Origin: Drosophila miranda
Lineage: Eukaryota; Arthropoda; Insecta; Diptera; Drosophilidae
Length of the DNA stretch: 64,000 nt
NCBI RefSeq assembly: GCF_003369915.1
Contig: NW_022881603.1
Span: forward strand, 15,700,935 to 15,764,934
Direction of reading: 5' to 3'
Position 1 is the stretch's first letter; the number at the start of each line of letters is the position of its first letter. A program made the position numbers and the translations under genes. Of this stretch, positions 55,381 through 64,000 are shown in pieces. Under the pieces are notes generated by a model. That model searched no databases, was not told where the DNA came from, and saw nothing but the letters and a program-made list of their open reading frames with translations.

Positions 55381-56876
55381 AATTTCTACTCTCTAATTTC
55401 ATACAAAAAAACGTACCAACTACAACAACACCATTACAACATGAACACCAACAACAACAACAACATGAACATCAACATCTACAAACACCAAAACACAACA
55501 CCAACAAAAACAACAACAACAACACTGTGGAAACTCCGGATGCTCCTGCACCCCAACTGCACCCAATCCACCTTTCCGCCTAACCTGCACACTCGCCTCC
55601 AACCCGACTCGAAACCCGATCACGCCCACGCCAACTCCAACGCCAACACCCATCCCACCCGATCGCCCGATCAGTCAGGCTTCGACAATTCGGGACATGG
55701 CTATTACGTTGCCACCGACGAGGATGATGGCGACATGCGCACCCGCGGCAATGGAAATGGTAACGGCTACGCCTATAGCCGGCCCCCTCAATCGCTCTCC
55801 TCGCCCTGCGGCCGCTTGGCCGGAAATTGTCCCTATGGCGGAGGCTCCAAGGTCTCATCCTCGGCCATAAGCAGCGAGAGCTCCCGCGGCGGAGGACATA
55901 CCAGTGTCCTGGGATCAGATGCTGGCATCAAGCCCAATGGCCAGGGCAGCTGGACCTATCTGGGGGACCAGGATAAATCCGAGGGCAGCGGCAGCAGCAG
56001 CGGAGGGAGCAATGGAGGAGGGAGTGGCTCATCGGGTAGCGCTAGCATGAGCAGCGGCAGTAGTCGGGATCGAGAAAGGGAACGGGATCGGGACCGCGAT
56101 GCACAGAGGTAAGTTGCAGTGGGTGCTGCCCCTCGCCGGCTCCTGCAACTCCTGTCCACAGCTCCAGCTTCCAGCACTCGTCGCAGCCAGGAATCGGTCA
56201 AAGCATTAAGATAGGCTTGCTCTCTTCTCGCCCCTTGTAGCTCTTCCTATGGTGGCCGACCGCGTCCTCTAGGCGTCAGCTATCTGCTCGAAGCTATCAG
56301 AGCGACCCGGCGAGTCCTGCCAGCGGTGGTGGTGAAATTAATGGTGAGGGAATGCCCATTCCCGCGGCCCAGACGGCCTCCGAGGGCAATCCCGGCAAGA
56401 CAATGGGCAATGCAAGGCAATAGCTCCGTTAGCGGAACCGAAACCAGATCCTGCCCCGATGCGAGCTCCTGCTGGGAATGGCAGCGCAAAGTGTAACCTA
56501 CCTTCCGTATTTATGTGTACTTCGTAAGTCTCCAAAGAAACTATTTATGTGTGCGTGCACGCTTTGCTCAAATAAACAATCTTCAAAGTTCCTCAAGGAC
56601 TCTGAGTTTCGCTGGGATTAAGGGGGAATGAAACGTCATATTTTTCAGGGTGAAAGTACAGTTTGCTTTATTGTTTAAGTTTTTAATTCTTAACTATGAT
56701 TCAATACGGTTCTTTTAGGTCAATTACTATATTCTCCCTTTTTGAGAATCGCGTCCCTGAGCAAAATATAAAACAATCACAAAAGTACACAAAATGAAAA
56801 CCCAAAGAAAGTATACGGTAAATCAGTGATTAAGAAAATATATGAAACAACATATAAGTAAATGGAAACAAATAAA
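55381..56876 (+). repeat. Amplified gene-fragment unit, copy 3
   Basis: The Ser/Gly-rich frame (55441-56112) is open. The last exon carries a net deletion of about 34 bases near 56290, with a small CTATC duplication, which shifts its frame. This change is shared with copies 4 and 5 only. Confidence 0.85.
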
Positions 56877-58026
56877 ACGAGGGGGAACGTTGTGAGTTGC
56901 TGCGGACACCGCAACTCTACAGTTATACCCGATACTTGTCAGTATGCTCTCCTCCGGCAGACGCCGCTAATATTAAACGACACGACAAAGAGTGCGTGCG
57001 AGAGAGACAGAAAATCAGTCTGAGCGTGACGTCGGGCGCTGCGTAGCCACTGCAAATTGATTTGTTCCTATTGGCTATAAAAATGATCTGATCTGATCCA
57101 GATTAGGCAATCTGATAGATATGGTCATTATCTATGATTCTGTGTTTTTAGTTTTCTCGAATGTGCAATATTGTGGATGCAACAGATTTTCGTCTTTTGT
57201 GGGGGCGGAAGGGGGTGGGGCGAAATTTTAAGATATACGTTTTATAGTGAGATCTAACAGGAGTGCGGATACCAAATTTGGTTACTCTAGCCTTAATAGT
57301 CTCTGAGATTTGTGAATATCCCCAGATTTTCATCCTTTGCGGGGGCGGAAGGGGGTGTGGCGAAATTTTGAAACAAACTCGTCTCGGTCCGATATATTAG
57401 GAGTGTGGATACCATATTTGGTTGCTCTAGCTTTAGTAGTCTCTGAGATCTAGGCGCTAATGTTTTACTCTAAGCAAAGCCGCCTATGCTACGTGTGTGT
57501 TCGAGAGAGACAGGGCGAGAAAAAATGAAATTGTTTTCTTGATGCTGGCTATAATAATTATACGATCTGGTTCAGATTTTGCACTCTAGAAGATATAGTC
57601 ATCTTCTACGATTCTGCGTTTTTAGTTTTCTCGTATCGTCGAAATTGTGGATGCCACAGATTTTCGCCCTTTGTGGGGGCGAAAGTAGGCGGGGCAAAGT
57701 TTTGAAATATTCTTGTAGCAGTGACTGATCACAGAAGTCTGGATCCAAAACATCGTTGCTCTCGCTCTTATAGTCTTTGAGCACTAGGCGCTGAAGGGGA
57801 CGGACAGACGGACAGAAGGACAGACGGACGGACGGACAGACGGACAGACAGACTTGGCTCAATCGACTCGGCTATTGATGCTGATCAAGAATATATATAC
57901 TTTATGGGGTCGGAAACGATTCCTTTTGGACGTTACACACATCCACTTTTACCACAAATCTAATATACCCCAATACTCATTTTGAGTATCGGGTATAACA
58001 ATACTCATGTTGAGTATCGGGTATAA
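56877..58026 (+). mobile_element. DINE copy K, full length, with duplicated terminal hairpin
   Basis: A complete copy to 57998, followed by a second short copy of the terminal hairpin and GTATCGGGTATA (57999-58026). The next DINE starts only 6 bp later. Confidence 0.83.
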
Positions 58027-58032
58027 ATATAA

Positions 58033-58731
58033 ACGAGGGGGAACGTTGTGAGTTGCTGCGGACACCGCAACTCTACAGTTATACCCGATACTTAGTCAGT
58101 ATGCTCTCCTCCGGCAGACGCTGCTAATATTAAACGACACGACAAAGAGTGCGTGCGAGAGAGACAGAAAATCAGTCTGAGCGTGACGTCGGGCGCTGCG
58201 TAGCCACTGCAAATTGATTTGTTCCTATTGGCTATAAAAATGATCTGATCTGATCCAGATTCAGCAATCTGATAGATATGGTCATTATCTATGATTCTGT
58301 GTTTTTAGTTTTCTCGAATGTGCAATATTGTGGATGCAACAGATTTTCGTCCTTTGTGGGGGCGGAAGGGGGTGGGGCGAAATTTTAAGATATACGTTTT
58401 ATAGTGAGATCTAACAGGAGTGCGGATACCAAATTTGGTTACTCTAGCCTTAATAGTCTCTGAGATTTGTGAATATCCCCAGATTTTCATCCTTTGCGGG
58501 GGCGGAAGGGGGTGTGGCGAAATTTTGAAACAAACTCGTCTCGGTCCGATATATTAGGAGTGTGGATACCAAATTTGGTTGCTCTAGCTTTTGTAGTCTC
58601 TGAGATCTAGGCGCTAATGTTTTACTCTAAGCAAAGCCGCCTATGCTACGTGTGTGTTAGAGAGAGACAGGGCGAGAAAAAATGAAATTGATTTCTTGAT
58701 GCTGGCTATAATAATAATACGATCCAATTCA
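58033..58731 (+). mobile_element. DINE fragment L (left 0.7 kb)
   Basis: Head-to-tail with copy K. It ends at the common breakpoint next to gene-fragment copy 4. Confidence 0.85.
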
Positions 58732-60205
58732 ATTTCTACTCTCTAATTTCATACAAAAAAACGTACCAACTACAACAACAACAACAACACCATTACAACA
58801 TGAACACCAACAACAACCAAAACACAACACCAACAAAAACAACAACAACAACACTGTGGAAACTCCGGATGCTCCTGCACCCCAACTGCACCCAATCCAC
58901 CTTTCCGCCTAACCTGCACAATCGCCTCCAACCCGACTCGAAACCCGATCACTCCCACGCCAACTCCAACGCCAACACCCATCCCACCCGATCGCCCGAT
59001 CAGTCAGGCTTCGACAATTCGGGACATGGCTATTACGTTGCCACCGACGAGGATGATGGCGACATGCGCACCCGCGGCAATGGAAATGGTAACGGCTACG
59101 CCTATAGCCGGCCCCCTCAATCGCTCTCCTCGCCCAGCGGCCGCTTGGCCGGAAATTGTCCCTATGGCGGAGGCTCCAAGGTCTCATCCTCGGCCATAAG
59201 CAGCGAGAGCTCCCGCGGCGGAGGACATACCAGTGTCCTAGGATCAGATGCTGGCATCAAGCCCAATGGCCAGGGCAGCTGGACCTATCTGAGGGACCAG
59301 GATAAATCCGAGGGCAGCGGCAGCAGCAGCGGAGGGAGCAATGGAGGAGGGTGTTGCTCATCGGGTAGCGCTAGCATGAGCAGCGGCAGCAGTCGGGATC
59401 GAGAAAGGGAACGGGATCGGGACCGCGATGCACAGAGGTAAGTTGCAGTGGGTGCTGCCCCTCGCCGGCTCCTGCAACTCCTGTCCACAGCTCCAGCTTC
59501 CAGCACTCGTCGCAGCCAGGAATCGGTCAAAGCATTAAGATAGGCTTGCTCTCTTCTCGCCCCTTGTAGCTCTTCCTATGGTGGCCGACCGCGTCCTCTA
59601 GGCGTCAGCTATCTGCTCGAAGCTATCCAAGCGACCCGGCGAGTCCTGCCAGCGGTGGTGGTGAAATTAATGGTGAGGGAATGCCCATTCCCGCGGCCCA
59701 GACGGCCTCCGAGGGCAATCCCGGCAAGACAATGGACAATGCAAGGCAATAGCTCCGTTAGCGGAACCGAAACCAGATCCTGCCCCGATGCGAGCTCCTG
59801 CTGGGAATGGCAGCGCAAAGTGTAACCTACCTTCCGTATTTATGTGTACTTCGTAAGTCTCCAAAGAAACTATTTATGTGTGCGTGCACGCTTTGCTCAA
59901 ATAAACAATCTTCAAAGATCCTCAAGGACTCGGAGTTTCGCTGGGATTAAGGGGGAATGAAACGACATATTTTTCAGGGTGAAAGTACAGTTTGCTTTAT
60001 TGTTTAAGTTTTTAATTCTTAGCTATGATTCAATACGGTTCTTTTAGGTCAATTACTATATTCTCCCTTTTTGAGAATCGCGTCCCTGAGCAAAATATAA
60101 AACAATCACAAAAGTACACAAAATGAAAACCCAAAGAAAGTATACGGTAAATCAGTGATTAAGAAAATATATGAAACAACATATAAGTAAATGGAAACAA
60201 ATAAA
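58732..60205 (+). repeat. Amplified gene-fragment unit, copy 4
   Basis: It has the copy-3 deletion in the last exon. A further 30-base contraction of the CAA/Asn tract and a Cys-to-Ser change (CCCAGCGGC) are shared with copy 5. The Ser/Gly-rich frame (58800-59441) is open with private changes. Confidence 0.85.
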
Positions 60206-61354
60206 ACGAGGGGGAACGTTGTGAGTTGCTGCGGACCCCGCAACTCTACAGTTATACCCGATACTTGTCAGTATGCTCTCCTCCGGCAGACGCCGCTAAT
60301 ATTAAACGACACGACAAAGAGTGCGTGCGAGAGAGACAGAAAATCAGTCTGAGCGTGACGTCGGGCGCTGCGTAGCCACTGCAAATTGATTTGTTCCTAT
60401 TGGCTATAAAAATGATCTGATCTGATCCAGATTAGGCAATCTGATAGATATGGTCATTATCTATGATTCTGTGTTTTAGTTTTCTCGAATGTGCAATATT
60501 GTGGATGCAACAGATTTTCGTCTTTTGTGGGGGCGGAAGGGGGTGGGGCGAAATTTTAAGATATACGTTTTATAGTGAGATCTAACAGGAGTGCGGATAC
60601 CAAATTTGGTTACTCTAGCCTTAATAGTCTCTGAGATTTGTGAATATCCCCAGATTTTCATCCTTTGCGGGGGCGGAAGGGGGTGTGGCGAAATTTTGAA
60701 ACAAACTCGTCTCGGTCCGATATATTAGGAGTGTGGATACCATATTTGGTTGCTCTAGCTTTAGTAGTCTCTGAGATCTAGGCGCTAATGTTTTACTCTA
60801 AGCAAAGCCGCCTATGCTACGTGTGTGTTAGAGAGAGACAGGGCGAGAAAAAATGAAATTGTTTTCTTGATGCTGGCTATAATAATTATACGATCTGGTT
60901 CAGATTTTGCACTCTAGAAGATATAGTCATCTTCTACGATTCTGCGTTTTTAGTTTTTTCGTATCGTCGAAATTGTGGATGCCACAGATTTTCGCCCTTT
61001 GTGGGGGCGAAAGTAGGCGGGGCAAAGTTTTGAAATATTCTTGTAGCAGTGACTGATCACAGAAGTCTGGATCCAAAACATCGTTGCTCTCGCTCTTATA
61101 GTCTTTGAGCACTAGGCGCTGAAGGGGACGGACAGACGGACAGAAGGACAGACGGACGGACGGACAGACGGACAGACAGACTTGGCTCAATCGACTCGGC
61201 TATTGATGCTGATCAAGAATATATATACTTTATGGGGTCGGAAACGATTCCTTTTGGACGTTACACACATCCACTTTTACCACAAATCTAATATACCCCA
61301 ATACTCATTTTGAGTATCGGGTATAACAATACTCATGTTGAGTATCGGGTATAA
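60206..61354 (+). mobile_element. DINE copy M, full length, with duplicated terminal hairpin
   Basis: Same structure and same duplicated hairpin as copy K, so both derive from one composite repeat period. Confidence 0.83.
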
Positions 61355-61360
61355 ATATAA

Positions 61361-62058
61361 ACGAGGGGGAACGTTGTGAGTTGCTGCGGACACCGCAACT
61401 CTACAGTTATACCCGATACTTAGTCAGTATGCTCTCCTCCGGCAGACGCCGCTAATATTAAACGACACGACAAAGAGTGCGTGCGAGAGAGACAGAAAAT
61501 CAGTCTGAGCGTGACGTCGGGCGCTGCGTAGCCACTGCAAATTGATTTGTTCCTATTGGCTATAAAAATGATCTGATCTGATCCAGATTCAGCAATCTGA
61601 TAGATATGGTCATTATCTATGATTCTGCGTTTTTAGTTTTCTCGAATCTGCAATATTGTGGATGCAACAGATTTTCGTCCTTTGTGGGGGCGGAAGGGGG
61701 TGGGGCGAAATTTTAAGATATACGTTTTATAGTGAGATCTAACAGGAGTGCGGATACCAAATTTGGTTACTCTAGCCTTAATAGTCTCTGAGATTTGTGA
61801 ATATCCCCAGATTTTCATCCTTTGCGGGGGCGGAAGGGGTGTGGCGAAATTTTGAAACAAACTCGTCTCGGTCCGATATATTAGGAGTGTGGATACCAAA
61901 TTTGGTTGCTCTAGCTTTTGTAGTCTCTGAGATCTAGGCGCTAATGTTTTACTCTAAGCAAAGCCGCCTATGCTACGTGTGTGTTAGAGAGAGACAGGGC
62001 GAGAAAAAATGAAATTGATTTCTTGATGCTGGCTATAATAATAATACGATCCAATTCA
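61361..62058 (+). mobile_element. DINE fragment N (left 0.7 kb)
   Basis: As fragment L; ends at the common breakpoint before gene-fragment copy 5. Confidence 0.85.
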
Positions 62059-63532
62059 ATTTCTACTCTCTAATTTCATACAAAAAAACGTACCAACTAC
62101 AACAACAACAACAACACCATTACAACATGAACACCAACAACAACCAAAACACAACACCAACAAAAACAACAACAACAACACTGTGGAAACTCCGGATGCT
62201 CCTGCACCCCAACTGCACCCAATCCACCTTTCCGCCTAACCTGCACACTCGCCTCCAACCCGACTCGAAACCCGATCACGCCCACGCCAACTCCAACGCC
62301 AACACCCATCCCACCCGATCGCCCGATCAGTCAGGCTTCGACAATTCGGGACATGGCTATTACGTTGCCACCGACGAGGATGATGGCGACATGCGCACCC
62401 GCGGCAATGGAAATGGTAACGGCTACGCCTATAGCCGGCCCCCTCAATCGCTCTCCTCGCCCAGCGGCCGCTTGGCCGGAAATTGTCCCTATGGCGGAGG
62501 CTCCAAGGTCTCATCCTCGGCCATAAGCAGCGAGAGCTCCCGCGGCGGAGGACATACCAGTGTCCTAGGATCAGATGCTGGCATCAAGCCCAATGGCCAG
62601 GGCAGCTGGACCTATCTGGGGGACCAGGATAAATCCGAGGGCAGCGGCAGCAGCAGCGGAGGGAGCAATGGAGGAGGGAGTGGCTCATCGGGTAGCGCTA
62701 GCATGAGCAGCGGCAGCAGTCGGGATCGAGAAAGGGAACGGGATCGGGACCGCGATGCACAGAGGTAAGTTGCAGTGGGTGCTGCCCCTCGCCGGCTCCT
62801 GCAACTCCTGTCCACAGCTCCAGCTTCCAGCACTCGTCGCAGCCAGGAATCGGTCAAAGCATTAAGATAGGCTTGCTCTCTTCTCGCCCCTTGTAGCTCT
62901 TCCTATGGTGGCCGACCGCGTCCTCTAGGCGTCAGCTATCTGCTCGAAGCTATCCAAGCGACCCGGCGAGTCCTGCCAGCGGTGGTGGTGAAATTAATGG
63001 TGAGGGAATGCCCATTCCCGCGGCCCAGACGGCCTCCGAGGGCAATCCCGGCAAGACAATGGACAATGCAAGGCAATAGCTCCGTTAGCGGAACCGAAAC
63101 CAGATCCTGCCCCGATGCGAGCTCCTGCTGGGAATGGCAGCGCAAAGTGTAACCTACCTTCCGTATTTATGTGTACTTCGTAAGTCTCCAAAGAAACTAT
63201 TTATGTGTGCGTGCACGCTTTGCTCAAATAAACAATCTTCAAAGATCCTCAAGGACTCGGAGTTTCGCTGGGATTAAGGGGGAATGAAACGACATATTTT
63301 TCAGGGTGAAAGTACAGTTTGCTTTATTGTTTAAGTTTTTAATTCTTAGCTATGATTCAATACGGTTCTTTTAGGTCAAATACTATATTCTCCCTTTTTG
63401 AGAATCGCGTCCCTGAGCAAAATATAAAACAATCACAAAAGTACACAAAATGAAAGCCCTAAGAAAGTATACGGTAAATCAGTGATTAAGAAAATATATG
63501 AAACAACATATAAGTAAATGGAAACAAATAAA
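62059..63532 (+). repeat. Amplified gene-fragment unit, copy 5
   Basis: Closest to copy 4 (same CAA contraction and last-exon deletion). The Ser/Gly-rich frame (62127-62768) is open. Confidence 0.85.
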
Positions 63533-64000
63533 ACGAGGGGGAACGTTGTGAGTTGCTGCGGACACCGCAACTCTACAGTTATACCCGATACTTAGTCAGT
63601 ATGCTCTCCTCCGGCAGACGCCGCTAATATTAAACGACACGACAAAGAGTGCGTGCGAGAGAGACAGAAAATCAGTCTGAGCGTGACGTCGGGCGCTGCG
63701 TAGCCACTGCAAATTGATTTGTTCCTATTGGCTATAAAAATGATCTGATCTGATTCAGATTCAGCGATCTGATAGATATGGTCATTATCTATGATTCTGT
63801 GTTTTTAGTTTTCTCGAATGTGCAATATTGTGGATGCAACAGATTTTCGTCCTTTGTGGGGGCGGAAGGGGTGGGGCGAAATTTTAAGATATACGTTTTA
63901 TAGTGAGATCTAACAGGAGTGCGGATACCAAATTTGGTTACTCTAGCCTTAATAGTCTCTGAGATTTGTGAATATCCCCAGATTTTCATCCTTTGCGGGG
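63533..64000 (+). mobile_element. DINE copy O, cut by the window edge
   Basis: Left end and first 0.47 kb of another copy. The array therefore probably continues beyond the window. Confidence 0.85.

Noticed and set aside
1..64000. tRNA, rRNA or microRNA genes
   Set aside because: Reading both strands I saw no tRNA-like A/B boxes with cloverleaf arms and no rRNA similarity. The palindrome at 25700-26140 is too repetitive to call a microRNA.

Overview
The window is insect nuclear DNA, almost certainly a Drosophila of the obscura group. Spliced genes with short introns and GT/AG sites sit among LTR and non-LTR retrotransposons and many copies of a DINE-1/INE-1-like non-autonomous Helitron. Recognisable host genes are histidine decarboxylase (Hdc), synaptobrevin (Syb) and a chondroitin N-acetylgalactosaminyltransferase-like gene. 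From memory, Hdc and Syb lie at 46E-F in D. melanogaster, which is Muller element C. Muller C is a neo-sex chromosome in D. miranda. Decayed genes beside intact ones, heavy and nested transposon load, and local amplification of a gene fragment all fit the D. miranda neo-Y. That assignment is inference; a Helitron-rich region of a related species is the alternative.

Layout. 1-5659: the 3' part of an envelope-bearing Ty3/gypsy element (gag-pol, env-like ORF, 3' LTR). 5660-11278: intergenic DNA with two full DINE copies, a possible orphan core promoter near 8354 and the likely Hdc promoter near 10750. 11279-13194: Hdc exons with a frameshift, loss of the PLP-binding lysine and no downstream exons. 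13297-25392: where the rest of Hdc should be there is a nested block. It is a minus-strand Ty3/gypsy element split inside its reverse transcriptase by a DINE, with a 3.2 kb tandem duplication of DINE plus the element's 3' half. 25393-26173: an exon-like minus-strand ORF and a striking inverted-repeat region. 26187-31533: a complete, intact LOA-like non-LTR retrotransposon with a perfect 13 bp target duplication.

31534-42707 is gene-bearing. It holds two divergent, intact multi-membrane-span genes (TMBIM-like), an intact Syb on the minus strand, and a chondroitin GalNAc-transferase-like gene with three frameshifts. 42708-46102: a gene for a secreted Arg/Tyr/Gly/Ser-rich protein. From 44933 to the end, the 3' part of that gene (about 1.5 kb) recurs six times in direct orientation, each copy followed by one to three DINE copies; the last two periods are about 3.33-3.35 kb. 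Shared indels allow the copies to be ordered.

The main biological story is structural. Helitron-like repeats appear at nearly every rearrangement junction: the truncated LTR, the tandem duplication of the retroelement and the gene-fragment array. I found no tRNA, rRNA or CRISPR feature.
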